64,000 bases of DNA. Origin: Paralvinella palmiformis. Lineage: Eukaryota > Annelida > Polychaeta > Terebellida > Alvinellidae. The DNA lies in the NCBI GenBank assembly GCA_025642065.1, contig JAODUP010000032.1:1342001-1406000 (forward strand). Direction: 5' to 3'. The notes below the pieces were generated by a model. It ran no database searches. It saw only the letters and a list, made by a program, of their open reading frames with translations, and was not told the origin of the DNA. Below, one piece after another: positions 14,103-24,372 of this stretch. Position 1 is the first letter of the stretch; the number at the start of each line of letters is the position of its first letter. The position numbers and the translations under genes are program-made.

Positions 14103-14368
14103 CTTACAAGTTACATTAACACACACAAAATATATCACTGACCTTCTTGTATTGTCTGATTCAGCTTGGTACAGCTATCATTGTAGCAGATTTTCCAAAG
14201 TCCCTTTGTGATATCAGGATGAGTGATGTTATCTGTGCTGTTCTTTCCATGAGTACTGTTGTATTCAGCTTTCAGCCATTCTGGTGTTGATGTGGCCAAA
14301 ATTAAGAGGATTGTAGCCAAATGTAGGGCCAAGAAACCAATCATGACAGTACAAGAGAGCTTACCCAT
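6167..14368 (-). CDS. PMP22/claudin-superfamily tetraspan protein (gene 1)
   Basis: Join, in minus-strand order, of 14368-14143, 8888-8739 and 6378-6167: 226+150+212 nt, exactly 195 codons plus stop. Introns are GT-AG and both phase 1. The protein starts MGKLSC, has TM1 at about residues 6-27, and an extracellular loop with W31, then GLW (56-58) and C61/C66, which is the W-GLW-C-C signature of the PMP22/claudin superfamily. TM2 is about 84-103, TM3 about 113-135, TM4 about 157-180, with a short cytoplasmic tail ending YENI. The first loop carries five N-X-S/T sequons (N37, 43, 47, 63, 70), unusually many for a claudin. A membrane scaffold or junction-related role is known for the family; the specific role is unknown. 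A 5'-UTR intron is likely because an acceptor (ttatttacag) ends at 14385, 17 bases before the ATG. Confidence 0.8.
7664..8000 (-). repeat. SINE family 1, full-length copy
   Basis: On the minus strand this reads: tRNA-like head with B box GGTTCGAGGCTCC (reverse of 7933-7945), a body, a conserved 3' segment (reverse of TAGTGCCCTATTCAGCTAGA, 7692-7711) and an ATT-rich tail at 7664-7680. The same body and tail recur at 10074-10370 (plus) and 15836-15985 (minus). The copy lies in the gene 1 intron between exons 2 and 3. The GC-box plus TATATAAA plus (ATT)n tail resembles tails shared with L2-type LINEs, which would supply the mobilising enzyme; that link is inferred. Confidence 0.8.
8739..8888 (-). 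CDS. Tetraspan gene 1, exon 2
   Basis: 150 nt, phase 1 at both ends, with acceptor ttactttcag before 8888 and donor TCAG|GTTAGT after 8739. It starts DWFRSV and carries TM2 and the beginning of TM3. Its length and its starting W-F match exon 2 of the plus-strand paralogue exactly. Confidence 0.8.
9510..9805. mobile_element. Degenerate MITE with CCAGGACTTTCCA repeats
   Basis: A stretch with repeated TTCCAGGACTTTCCAGGAC-like words, ending CAAGGACCTGTGCGAACCCC (near 9773-9792). The reverse of that end, GGGGTTCGCACAGGTCCTTG, resembles termini of hAT-type MITEs seen widely in animal genomes. Both boundaries are approximate and no target duplication was identified. Open frames on both strands here are by-products of the repeats. 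Confidence 0.45.
10074..10370 (+). repeat. SINE family 1, plus-strand copy
   Basis: Begins with the tRNA-like head (A-box region GGTGCAGTTAGTTAGAGC, 10086-10103; B box GGGTTCGAGGCTC, 10128-10140), runs through the same body as the 7664-8000 copy but with an internal deletion of about 40 bases, and ends in TATATAAACG and an (ATT)n tail at 10349-10366. It lies in the large gene 1 intron, opposite to transcription. Confidence 0.8.
10453..11975 (+). pseudogene. ZNF862-like / hAT-derived protein, decayed copy
   Basis: Several frames must be combined to read a protein, so the copy is dead. A BED/TTF-like finger remnant appears near 10813-10880 (SSNFQNGPLHKHQFTSGLTT). Near 11060-11250 there is FVKYIAQTIGEEI, then CFVSKDCALVEQEVCVQYV. 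Near 11452-11600 lies HCITHKLELSVLDA followed, one frame over, by LKEFEANVKRIYNFYHYSS and WRELKENAQVL. The HC-THKLEL and YHYS-K-WRELKE pair is typical of ZNF862/KIAA1586-like proteins derived from hAT transposases. At least two frameshifts and several stops (for example after SSK) are visible. The copy lies in the gene 1 intron. Confidence 0.7.
12187..12615. repeat. Diverged tandem duplication around an AT microsatellite
   Basis: Two similar blocks follow each other: 12187-12400 and 12448-12612. Matching landmarks are AAGTTTAAATACTCC-type words (12190 and 12450), ATGTATGTACTG (12222 and 12481) and ATGATAACATGATAAGTTGA (12356) against the same word at about 12561. An (AT)n run at 12288-12319 lies inside the first block only. 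Confidence 0.6.
13266..13651. mobile_element. TTAA-flanked MITE, copy 1
   Basis: A 386-bp element starting AGGGACAGTTCACCTTCA and ending with the inverse of AGGAACAATTCACCTTCA, flanked on both sides by TTAA (13262-13265 and 13652-13655). TTAA targets are known for Kolobok and piggyBac elements; the AGGGA-AGTTCACC end resembles Kolobok-type families, so that is the preferred assignment. Related copies are at 25205-25797 and 40407-40725. No coding capacity. Confidence 0.8.
14062..14100. repeat. (AT)n microsatellite
   Basis: About 38 bases of AT dinucleotide, just downstream of the donor of gene 1 exon 1. Confidence 0.9.
14143..14368 (-). CDS. Tetraspan gene 1, coding exon 1
   Basis: Encodes TM1 and the first extracellular loop. 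The ATG at 14368 is chosen over a GTG two codons upstream. The exon itself appears to begin at 14384, just after an acceptor. The donor is GAAG|GTCAGT at 14143/14142. It leaves one base for the split codon (G|AT = Asp76). Confidence 0.8.
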
Positions 14369-14453
14369 AACCACAACACGTTACCTGTAAATAACACAAA
14401 TATATTACAGTTAATTGATTAGACTAGATAGATAATTAGACAATTATCAGATC

Positions 14454-14755
14454 ATAATAATAATAATAATCGAAATGACAGTTTTTTTACTGTGGATGGC
14501 AACCTCAAATGAGGGAGACGCATATGGTCTGTAATTTATAGCTTCCCCACTGAGACTAATTCTAAATAAATTTAGAATTTACAATATATGACATGTTCAG
14601 TGGAAAAAACCTTGCCGCCTGGCTGGATGAAAAAAACTCCCCCTACTATAGTGCCACGGGCCAGGTGCGAACCTGCGACCTGCCACACAGAATGACCATA
14701 GCCATAGGTAAATAGTCTCACACTCTAGCCATGTGGCCAAAGATGTGGTAATTTA
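14454..14755 (-). repeat. SINE family 2, copy 1
   Basis: On the minus strand: a tRNA-like head (TGGCTAGAGTGTGAG, reverse of about 14722-14736, and B box GCAGGTTCGCACC, reverse of about 14665-14677), a body, and an (ATT)n tail at 14454-14470. The body (CAGTGGAAAAAACCTTGC at 14595-14612 and CCATAGGTAAATAGTCTCA at 14701-14719) recurs at 42682-42925, which defines the family. Located in or just upstream of the 5' end of gene 1. Confidence 0.75.
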
Positions 14756-14759
14756 TAAA

Positions 14760-15532
14760 AGATTTATAACATTAAGTCACGTTAATTGAGATATTGTCCA
14801 TGATCATAATCCGGATTGTTGATAACAAAAAGTTGCCAGGATATATTTTAGAATCAATGATTAAAATCATGTTTCTGTCTTTTGAAAAATACAACTAAGC
14901 CATACTCTAGTGTCTAGTGTTATTTATATTAAGTGTTGTGAAGGTTCATCTACCAGGCAGTTAATGAACAATCTCTTCCATGGGGTACACCAGATGCAAA
15001 TTGATCTTTGGAGTTCGTTGGATCACTGGGTAAAAGTACTCAAATGTTCTAAAATTAACTGGACAAGGACTGCAATAATAACAGTACTAGTATTCTGTAT
15101 TAAACAGTGTTGCTGTACTACGTACATATCCTTTCACGAATTAATTGGTTCATGAATGGTTTACATGATTATGGCCTGATTTGTGCTCGGACAAACAACA
15201 GAGTTAGTAACTTCTATGTTTATCCTCGCAACTGGTTTCAGCTTGGCCACAGCCAAAGGAACCAGACCCTAGAGAAATAATAATATCATGCTGTAGCCAT
15301 TCACTGATGGATGATCCTTCTTACAGGTACTGGCAACTCTGGATTATGAACCTGTGACGAGGACATCTGCTGAACACAAACTACTATTTCACCTCAAGAT
15401 AAGTATTATATGTCTTTCTTTCTGCACAATCACTAAGTGCTGTGTCATAATTGATAATGACCATAGTGCTTTCGGATGAAATATTGAGGTTTAGTCGACC
15501 AACGCCCTTATGACATTTGATCCAATCCAAAC
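14760..15532. other. Unassigned intergenic DNA
   Basis: No repeat family, exon or protein motif was recognised here on either strand. Confidence 0.4.
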
Positions 15533-15789
15533 ATGGGGTATCTGTACTCGGTATTCGAATACCAACTCCAAAGTATTCATATTCGAATACTTTAGGGAAA
15601 AGAAAAGTATGCATATACTTTTTAAAGTATTGAGATTCCGAATACTTCATGAATACCAGTGAAAATATTTGCTCATAAATGTCTGTTAATAATAAGAGCA
15701 CTGAAAACACCACAAGACAAACTGGATATCTTAAATACAACAAATGAGAGGCCACAGACTACACAGTAACAGAATATTGTCACATCCAG

Positions 15790-15790
<1 letters not shown>

Positions 15791-15838
<48 letters not shown>

Positions 15839-15985
15839 ATAATATGTGACATTTATATAGTGCCCTATTCAGCTAGAAGCTGCTCTAAGGCACTTTAGTA
15901 TATTAGTATCCCCGACTCAGACCTGTTTCCAGCCAGCACACATCTCAACTCCCAAGGGAGCATACAATGCATGCTGTCATTAAAT
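15791..15985 (-). repeat. SINE family 1, 5'-truncated copy beside an AT run
   Basis: An (AT)n run (15791-15838) is followed by the 3' half of SINE family 1 in reverse (GTGACATTTATATAGTGCCC onward, from 15845). The match to the 7664-8000 copy stops near 15985, so the tRNA head is missing. Confidence 0.75.
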
Positions 15986-16360
15986 TGAAAATAAAGGAGA
16001 TCAAGTTGTAGGCCTTATTTGTGGCCAGAACACGGCTGGAGGCGGTGTGTGAGTTTAACTGGGGATGTTTTACAAGTGACATGAATGGTAGAATAGACAA
16101 TCGACCCTTATAAACCAATGTTTGATTGCAGAAGGAGCTTAATTTCAAAGTTTACAAGTCACTTGAATACAATTACACAAACAATTATCCGGAAATTAAA
16201 GACTAAAAATACAGGCAATCTATATTTTCCCCCCAAAAAGGAGATTTACCTAAAGAAAGAGGAGAAAATAAAGTAGATCTAGCAGAATCATGAAATAAAG
16301 TATAATCTTTTAAATAAAGGAGATGGGACACTCTGGTCTGGTCACAGGTTTGAAGAAATC

Positions 16361-16573
16361 ATGTCCAGTGTTCAGATTATCTGCTGCTCTAGACCAATTT
16401 TCACATTACATTGGTGTATGCCAGGTAGTGAGCCAGACATAGAAACACATGCACTTTTGAAGGCTGAACTAATCCAAACACCAGTGTACTACGTTCTTGC
16501 TCAGCCTGCTGACCCAACAACATCACCTCCATGTAAGAAATCAAAACTGTTCAGCTTCATGTTATGTGTATAG
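16361..16573 (+). pseudogene. Possible hAT/ZBED transposase fragment
   Basis: A 70-codon frame with ALLKAELIQ and then PPCKKSKLFSFM near its end. The KK-(K/R)-LFSFM word is familiar from ZBED/hAT transposases just before the dimerisation domain. Nothing else of a transposase is readable around it, so this is a short remnant at best. Confidence 0.4.
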
Positions 16574-16659
16574 AAATATCTATATAAATATGCAATATTA
16601 CCAACAAAAACTGAGTATTCATATTTGAATACAAGTATTCACCCTATGTCTAACCCATT

Positions 16660-17060
16660 CACCACCAAACAGCTTATAGGTATATGACAATTGGTTTTCA
16701 CTGTAACGATATCCTAAGAGTAACCGTTAATTAACAAAGATATATTTAATCAAGGCTATATCCAAATAAACAATTTAGTTATTTTATTCCTATTTGTGTA
16801 TTCTCCAATTTGGGTAAAACAAAGTCTGATAACTGTAGATCCATGTTTGGGGGGGGGGGGTTGAATTTTGAGGATTTCTAATTCCAACCCCTTTGGTAGA
16901 TTTATTCTGCTCATATTATAAGATTTGACTATCTTCTATTCTCACTACAAAAAATTCAACAGCAGTCTTCCAGGGAAGATTTAGATATTTTTTATGAAAT
17001 AAGTGTTTTCACTTTATTTTGCTATCCTGGTACTTTAATGTATCTACCTGTTATGCATTT
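16660..17060. other. Unassigned spacer with a poly-G tract
   Basis: AT-rich spacer between two elements. It contains a run of 12 G (16849-16860). No gene seen. Confidence 0.4.
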
Positions 17061-17061
17061 T

Positions 17062-17498
17062 CCCAGCAGGCATCAAACGTTGGATGAACATTGGATCAAC
17101 GTTGTCCTTGGACATTGGATCGATGTTATGAAAATGGTTGGATTTGAAAATTGGATAAATGTAATACTTGCAACATTGGATCAACATTAGGATTTCAATG
17201 TTGGATTAACGTAATATTTGCAACATTGGATCAACATTAGGATTTCAATGTTGGACCGATGTTATGAAATTGGTTGAATTTGAAAATTGGAACAACATAA
17301 TACTTGTAACATTAGATAACAGTAGTTTCCATTATGGTTGATGTGAACATATTTATTCAATTGACAACAAGCAAAATGCTTATACAATATCTCTCATTTA
17401 TACACATATTCATACACTAACATATATACAACAAATAGAATGGATATTGTTACTATACCAGCATCATGGTTGATTGGAATGTAAGGGACTGGTCCCTT

Positions 17499-17534
<36 letters not shown>

Positions 17535-19640
17535 GCATCAATTACATCTGTCACAAAGAATTTTGGATGAAATTTTAAATCAGCTGCACAATATGACACA
17601 CCCATGATAATTAAAAACAGCTGCAATAAGACTTGTTCAAAATATAAAAATTAATTGAATATCTAGAACTTGACAACATACAACTACAAGTATACTAATT
17701 CCATCTTATACAATACATCATACAGTAGTCTAATTCACAATCAAATTATATGCCAACACAATAGCACTCTGCCAAAAGTTTGAATAATTTCATGGATGGC
17801 CAATCAAATTTGAATAATCTGTTCATCACATTTTTACATGAATAATATCTATAATAATTAAGAAACTCCAGTCCAAAATAAATATATTAGCCATCACAAT
17901 TATCTTTAACTGTACATGTCTAGGTGTATGCAAAAAAGTGCAAGCATCTTTTGGAACACAATGTCGTCTAAGGATTCCAATCGCTTCTTGAAAAGCAGTT
18001 CTTGTACATCCATTTCTTACTGCCAGTCTGCAAAGTCGTTTCCAATATCAAGCTCTTCAACATCATCATCTGACAAATTCTCAGATCCATAACTAGATCT
18101 CACGTTGTCAGAGTTGCCTGATTCCTGATCATTTGTATCACCACTGTCGTTATTAGAATCCTGTGTATTGCTGTCATCTCTACCATCCACATGACAAGAT
18201 GAGTCGGTATCACCTCTCTCATGTACACTAGGAGCAACGCTAGCACCTACTAGCACATTGGCTTCATCCTTATCACTGCTATTAGCTTCAGCAAGAGCCA
18301 GTACTTTAACTTGATGCTTTCTCCATCTCTTCAAGTAGGCCATGCAGTAATATTCTCTTCGGACCTAGGATTACATGTACCTGTACCAGTATAAACATTT
18401 TTAACTTTGTGCATACATGTCAATGGGTGGGGAGGCATGCGTACTGTAAAACTATTACTTATTTGCTGCCTTTTATTTGGCTATTTTCACGTAGGCGACC
18501 AACAGCAAACATTAATGTGAGCGAATATTTTTTTGGTTTATGTTGAACTTATGGAACATGGAAGGCTCATGAAAATAAATGGCTGCATATATGCAATGAA
18601 GGGACCAGGACACTTTTTTCGAGTCACCGACATGATATTAATTTTGAAACAAAATAATAGGTTTTAACCATGCAGTTTAATCTTGCCTTATAATGTCAAT
18701 GGTCTTGGTGCCAAATGAAAGCCTATAACCAACTTTTGATAAGTCATCTACAATAACCTTTTGGCTCATATGAATCATTTCTGAGATATAAGCATTTTTT
18801 TATTTACAGACAAAAATTTTATTTACAGACAATTATTTTTTCTGAGAAATGAAAATGAGTGCAAATCGGGATATTGAACTTTTCAACATTTTACAGATTC
18901 GATACTTTTTTATGAAAAATCCCCCCCCCCCCATAGAGACAGAAAAATAGCGAGAACATTGTAAAAAAAAACATGATCATGAAAAACAAACTAGACCTAA
19001 AGTGAAAATAAGTTATATCTGAAATGTGAAAATTCACTGAACATGGGCTTTCTATTTTCTGATCTAAAAAATCTCCAGCCCTTCCCTGGAAGTCAAATGG
19101 CCGATCCCTAACATTAACATGTCAATTACAGTACCTAGCAACACATAGACATGCATGCTGAGTGACTGAAGTCTGACAACTTGATCAGTCAATATTCAAC
19201 AGAAGAAATTATATTTCAAGAAACTATACACAGCATCATGTTTCATGACAATTCATATTACTAAATACACAAGTTTGGTACAATTTATTTACATACTTAC
19301 CAGAAAAAAGATGTGTCAAGTGCCACGCTGTGTTCAAATGAGCCAGGGATGGCGTGATGTCAGAATCTGGGGATTGTGGGATAGATCTAGCTAGACCAAT
19401 ATAGTTTGATAGTCATGGCCAGAGAGTTGTGGCTTGGTTTTGGGGTGTAATAACCTGATCATATTTTATTTGAACAAATGTATATCAATTAGGTGCAAAG
19501 TTCCACTAAATACCCCCATAACAAATATACACACAATAATGGCTTCTCAAATGATAATCTTAAAATAGTAAATTATAAATGATGGAAAATCCAACATTGA
19601 TCCAACATCGCAATACAGATCTAAATCCAACATGATAAAA
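17062..19640. mobile_element. DNA transposon remnant with subterminal ACATTGGATCAACATT repeats
   Basis: The left end (17062-17340) holds at least six words of the form AACGTTGGATCAACGTTG/ACATTGGATCAACATT, in part as two 55-base repeats (17169-17220 and 17221-17260). The right end (19583-19625) holds the inverse, TCCAACATTGATCCAACATC and TCCAACATG. Between them lies a minus-strand exon of transposase type (17880-18343). The arrangement of subterminal repeats around an internal gene is typical of large cut-and-paste elements. The superfamily (KDZ- or CACTA-like) is not settled. A 37-base (AC)n(AT)n run lies at 17498-17534 and a 12-C run at 18921-18932. Confidence 0.55.
17890..18343 (-). pseudogene. 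Frameshifted N-terminal exon of a transposon protein
   Basis: From ATG 18343 the frame reads MAYLKRWRKHQVK, then a Ser/Asp/Asn-rich acidic stretch, then LDIGNDFADW. The frame then hits a stop, but one base over it continues VRNGCTRTAFQEAIGILRRH and VPKDACTFLHTPRHVQ. The composite (basic start, acidic linker, LANWA-type helix, LP-DARTLL-TPR word) is the N-terminal layout of large transposase-domain proteins found in cnidarians, insects and molluscs. A single missing base near 18024 explains the break. Conserved residues after the shift show that the break is recent or that the comparison to family is right. Confidence 0.55.
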
Positions 19641-19677
19641 TATAGTCCAGCTACATTGCATATGAATTGGGTTCGTG

Positions 19678-19790
19678 TCAGGGTTTGAAGTTTAACCCGG
19701 GTTAAACTGGTTTAGCCCAGTCCAGCGGGTTAAACCTGGTTTTACTAGTATAACCTGAGTTAAACCTGGGCCAAACTGGGTTTTTCTCAG
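19678..19790. repeat. CAGGGTTTGA end with GTTTAACCCGGGTTAAAC palindromes
   Basis: Starting at CAGGGTTTGAAG (19679), the sequence repeats AACCCGGGTTAAAC, CGGGTTAAACCTGG, GAGTTAAACCTGGG and similar words in both orientations. It looks like one terminus of a hAT-type MITE. The opposite end might be the inverse CAAACCCTAT at 21065-21074, but no target duplication supports that. Confidence 0.45.
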
Positions 19791-19799
19791 AATACAGTA

Positions 19800-20858
19800 T
19801 ATTGACTCACAAATTCATAAATTTTATGTACATGAACAGTAGTTGTTTGGTATGCATTTTAAAGATGTTGTTAAGATGCTGACAATTTTCTCCAACTTTG
19901 GTGCTATCCAGACCAAGCTGCGTAACAGGTTGGGTCTGGAGAAAGCAGCCAAGCTTGTCTCTTGCTATCGTGAACTTCGTGGTGGTGCTGAATTATACTG
20001 GTGAATATCTGAACACTTTTGTTATTGTTTTGTGTAGTATATTGTTATTTGTGTGCTCAATATAGAAAATAAATGCTTTAGTTTGCATTTAGTTGGTTTT
20101 CTTGAATCAATTAGACAACCTGCATACCCTGGTTCGCGTTGTGCAACGTCGCAATGTAATATCTACCTATTCCCAACATTGATCAAAAATCAGGTGCCTG
20201 CTGGGTTAGTGTTATTATCTCATATATGTATTGATATTAGTGCACAAAATAAATGAAAATTCCTACAAAATAAGACTTAGCTTGCTGCTTTTGTAGTGAA
20301 TGTATAATTGATAATAAATAGGATTGTAATAAATCATATTAAATGTCTGTACAAATGATGTCTCATACTATTTGTACATTATCACTTAATGTAAACTCTG
20401 TGTAGCAAAAGGATATAAATATAATGGGCATATCGACCCTACCACCAAAAAAACTGTTATAGCAAAGAGAAGTCTTACAACTATACTGAAGTCTGCGTGA
20501 GCCTTTCCAAAAATATAGAAATAACAAAACTGTGGTCACTTAGTGTTATATCTAGTTGTTTTGATAGTCTTGACTTTAGACTCAATGTTAGAGGACCTAC
20601 CTGAAATGTCAATCGTTACTTTTTCAACAGACACCAGATCAAAACATCATTAGATCGATGGTATAAATATAATCTGAAGGGGAACTGGACTATTTCCATC
20701 CATGTTTATTCGCAACATAATCATCCAATAATGCAAATATCTATGTCTGCTAAATTTAATATTTTATGCTTTACACCGCTTCAATTTTTTGTCGGCAATC
20801 AAATGTGCTTGCACATCCACGAAGATGGGCTTTTGTTGGAGGAAGGTAACTAGCTGAT

Positions 20859-20892
<34 letters not shown>

Positions 20893-21740
20893 GTATTATA
20901 TAACACAACAGGGGCGAATAGTGCCTTTTATTAGGGGCGAATAACAATAAAGGGCCAAAAATACTTTTATATCGAGGGCGAATCCAACCGAGGACAATTA
21001 AATCTAGTCCATTAGCCACTGTAAAAGTATTTCCGCGTTTGCAATAAAGATAAATAAATAGTTTCAAACCCTATCATCAGAGTACCATATCATATGTGAC
21101 AATAAAATAAAGATCTATGTTTCTGAGGGGTAAACATAACAAGAATTATGTGCTATCGTCGATAGTATCGATTAAAAACTGATCGAATATCTATTATGAC
21201 TCTTATAGTCTAGACCCTACTGAGTACTGGCTACTCCAAATGCGTAATACTAATAAGCGGAATAAAACATTATTAAAAGTTAACAAACACGGTGCTTACC
21301 GTCTGAAGTCAAGATAAATTAGAGTCTATATCTGATGTAAAATGTCAAAATGACCGAGCAGTCTTGCTGATTGGTGCAAGCAATATCACAAACAGCTATT
21401 CAAAACGTAGTCATGTGCCCGTTTCACACGACATTGGAAGATTGCCAAAATCAGGAGTAAAGTCATAAGACTCTAACTGAGTAACTGGTTCTTTGGTTCT
21501 AGGGGTCTCTGCCTGGACATAAACTGAGGAGAAACGGACGCTCCGAGTTATAATTTTATGTTGTTTTGCGGTTTGTGTTGCAGTATATATATATATATAT
21601 ATATATATAATGGTTACCATTTTCAGGTTGAAGTCAGTGTAATTTTACTTGGTTTGGTTACTTATTTTCTTAATTTATTGTAACGTACAGAAGAAGAAAT
21701 ACAAGAATTAATGCCATTAATTATTGGAAGTCATATTATT
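19800..21740. other. Noncoding, AT runs and minor repeats
   Basis: No gene recognised. Contains (AT)n at 20861-20889 and 21583-21609 and three copies of a GGGGCGAATA-like word at 20911-20980. The short frames lie on repeats or are AT-rich chance frames. Confidence 0.5.
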
Positions 21741-22145
21741 CACCCTGCTGCCGGTTCCCCAGTGAAGATTTTGTCTCCTGTCCACCCGGCAAATATTCGG
21801 TTCCCCAGTGAAGCTTTTGAGGCCTATCTTGCCTAATTTGAGGCGTCTTCTTGCACTAAGTTCACAAAAAATGACTGTCGAACCATCGCAGTTACTAATA
21901 AACGTTTAAGCACAGTACGTACAGACGCCGTTCAGAGAAAAATTAAGGCATCCTCATTTTGCAATGACCCGGCTGGGCTTGCCGGCCATCGAGTGAAGAT
22001 TTATGTCGTTGCGCACCCGGCATTGCCCGCTGAGCAAGAACTAAACTTAATGTTGTTGACTAGATCGAGCTCTAACCCGGCTGCTGTATAAGCAGTCGCC
22101 GATACTTTCCTTCGTGATCCGGCTGCCGGATGAATAAGATGGTTT
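21741..22145. other. GC-rich island with CCGGCTG and GTTCCCCAGTGAAG repeats
   Basis: Compared with the flanks this block is markedly richer in G and C. CGGTTCCCCAGTGAAG occurs at 21752 and 21799, about 47 bases apart, with a weaker TCGAGTGAAGATTTATG near 21989. CCCGGC(T/A) occurs at about 21786, 21967, 22016, 22077 and CCGGCTGCCGG at 22119-22129. No coding frame or known RNA was recognised. It may be part of an unclassified mobile element. Confidence 0.4.
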
Positions 22146-22420
22146 TTTTTTGTGTTTAAAAGTGGCTGGATATATTAATTAATAATAGGTATAAATCAAG
22201 TAGCTTAGACAATTTAATTTGCAATAAGAAGAAAATAATACCATTTTATATAGACCTGTGAATTTGGTATATCCATTGAAATTTAAACATAGAAATCATA
22301 ACATCCCGTTCACATTTGTGATAATCCGTGTAATGTGCTATTCCCACTCTTTAAATTGCACATTAGTGTCACTCCAGCGTAAGTTGTGCTGGTAACCCTA
22401 AATAAAATATACCCAGTTAG

Positions 22421-22424
<4 letters not shown>

Positions 22425-22462
<38 letters not shown>
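22425..22462. repeat. (AT)n microsatellite
   Basis: About 38 bases of AT dinucleotide. Confidence 0.9.
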
Positions 22463-22466
<4 letters not shown>

Positions 22467-22763
22467 GGTGAGACCTTTGTTGTCAGGTTCAGTGTCCAAC
22501 ATCTAAATAAAGATCTAATGCTGCGAAATCTTCTAATTATTGAAAAAAGGTCAGTGTGTTCAGAACTGCTTAACTAGGGTTGTCACACGGTCTCCTCGTT
22601 TTCTCATTCTGTGCCACTCCTGAAAACACTTCATTGCTGTTCAATCTCGCATCATTCTCAAACCCTGTGACATCAAACCCTTTCTTCCAGAGAACCATCG
22701 TATCTATTTTCCATGTTTTCTCTGTGAACCAAGCCCAGAGAGCTCCGTTCATCTGGTTTTCAC

Positions 22764-23060
22764 TTGCTGTCTGTTCCCAGGCTTAAAACTCATGTCGTCC
22801 CTACTCTTTGGAACTCATTCCCTGAACGTGTTAAGTCATCAAATAGCATAGTTTATTTCCATCGCCATAAGAAAACTCATCTTTTCAGATTTGCTTATCC
22901 CTGCTATGTTTCACTGCATCCGATTATTTATTGGCAAATTTTGCATCGTACCTTTACTATGAGATTGCTTAACCCCTTAACCCTTGTATTAGGTGCGATA
23001 CTGAGCTCGATTCTCTTCGACAGTGTTGACGATATAAAGGTTTATTATTAATACTAATGT
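22764..23060 (+). pseudogene. 3' end of an L2-type LINE
   Basis: The frame reads VPTLWNSFPERVKSSNSIVY, then FHRHKKTHLFRFAYP. The LWNSLP-x-VR...S...F...LKTHLF pattern is the C-terminal signature of L2/Crack/jockey-like ORF2 proteins. The 3' part (GCGATACTGAGCTCG...ATATAAAGGTTTATTATTAA, 22993-23050) resembles the group's GCGC-rich, ATT-ending tail. It is 5'-truncated; the reverse transcriptase is absent. Confidence 0.65.
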
Positions 23061-23365
23061 GTAACTATTGGATTAACAATAGGCTTTGGTCATGGAACAC
23101 GTAGAGGCTATGACGAAAATATTGCTACTCCTAGGTTGTTTTAGTTAGTTAAAGTAAATTAGACAAATAATTAATTTATATTATATTTCCACATGTTCAT
23201 CTATTAATATCCATTTTTAGGACGGAGAATATTTCACAACTTGCTAATAGCTGACAGTACATTCAGATCCTCCATAAACTCTGTCAATATAATTATATAT
23301 GTTATATCCAAAATAGCATTATTTAAAGTAATTAGTCAGAAGATCTGTTTTTTTCATACTCTGAC

Positions 23366-23417
<52 letters not shown>
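23366..23417. repeat. (TA)n microsatellite
   Basis: About 50 bases of TA dinucleotide; the Tyr-Ile repeats in translation are artefacts. Confidence 0.9.
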
Positions 23418-23419
<2 letters not shown>

Positions 23420-23895
23420 GATATTTCACGCATAATCTCGTAAACACAGCCAGCTAGATATGATTATAACTTGCTGATCTAATCATTACACAATACTGTA
23501 ACCATTGTGTTATCGGGGTGCCCTTATGGCTATGTAGTGAATTAGTCTGTGCGTGCGCGTGCGTGTGTGTGTGTTTTGAAAACACGCAGTATGTGATCTG
23601 AAGGCATTCAAAACGGTTCCACAATCAGGCATTTATCCGTTTTAGTGTTATAGAAAATATCGGTGAACGGTAATTATGTAACCTGCATGAATTCAACAGG
23701 TAAATGATGTTGGATCTATATTGATCGGAAGTCAAATACACGTGCTCGCATTTAATCTTTTGAAGACTCTGGAGATACCAGCATTTTCCAACATACGCCC
23801 TTCTGTCGCTGTATGTAGGTTATTCCGATCCATGTCTATATGGATCATCATAGCTTATGGTATAATAGAGGGTCTAGCAAATTTTATTTTCTACG

Positions 23896-23942
<47 letters not shown>

Positions 23943-23944
<2 letters not shown>

Positions 23945-24323
23945 CAGGACATAATCCATTCGGGCATATACCCCTCCGGACATAATCCCCTTGAACAATA
24001 TCCTCTCAGGACAAAATACCCTCACCACATAACCCCCTCACATGAAGAATTATTACTTTCCCTCCCATTAATAAATGAAGTGCTTTAATCAACTTGTAAA
24101 CAAATTAAGCCTGATATTTGTTAATCTGCTTGGTATCATTGGAAGTCACACACTTCTCCATTTCCATGGGAACCCACCAGTCCATTGTTTATAAGGAAGT
24201 CTTATAAGGAAGTATTATCTCGCAGCAAATTTACCAGATCTAAGCATTACCAGAACTACACCTATATCTATTACTACTAGAATTAAGGAGGTCATCAAGA
24301 GTGGACTGAAGATCATACGGGAT

Positions 24324-24372
<49 letters not shown>

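Larger units (their letters stand above)
15533..16653. mobile_element. hAT-like transposon remnant with GTATTCGAATAC ends
   Basis: The left end reads CATGGGGTATCTGTACTCGG followed by TATTCGAATACC (15533-15565) and several more ATTCGAATAC words up to 15655. The right end (16612-16653) reads, reversed, GACATAGGGTGAATACTTGT then ATTC words. The interior carries a SINE fragment and, at 16361-16573, a plus-strand frame ending PPCKKSKLFSFML, which resembles the linker after helix-rich hAT/ZBED transposases (KKSKLFSFM-type). Exact ends and target duplication were not established. Confidence 0.5.

Noticed and set aside
19678..21074. A complete hAT element from CAGGGTTTGA to CAAACCCTAT
   Set aside because: End words match roughly, but the 8-bp flanks do not agree and the interior does not support one element.
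23241..23435. Tyr-Ile repeat proteins in several places
   Set aside because: Translations of (TA)n and (GT)n microsatellites.
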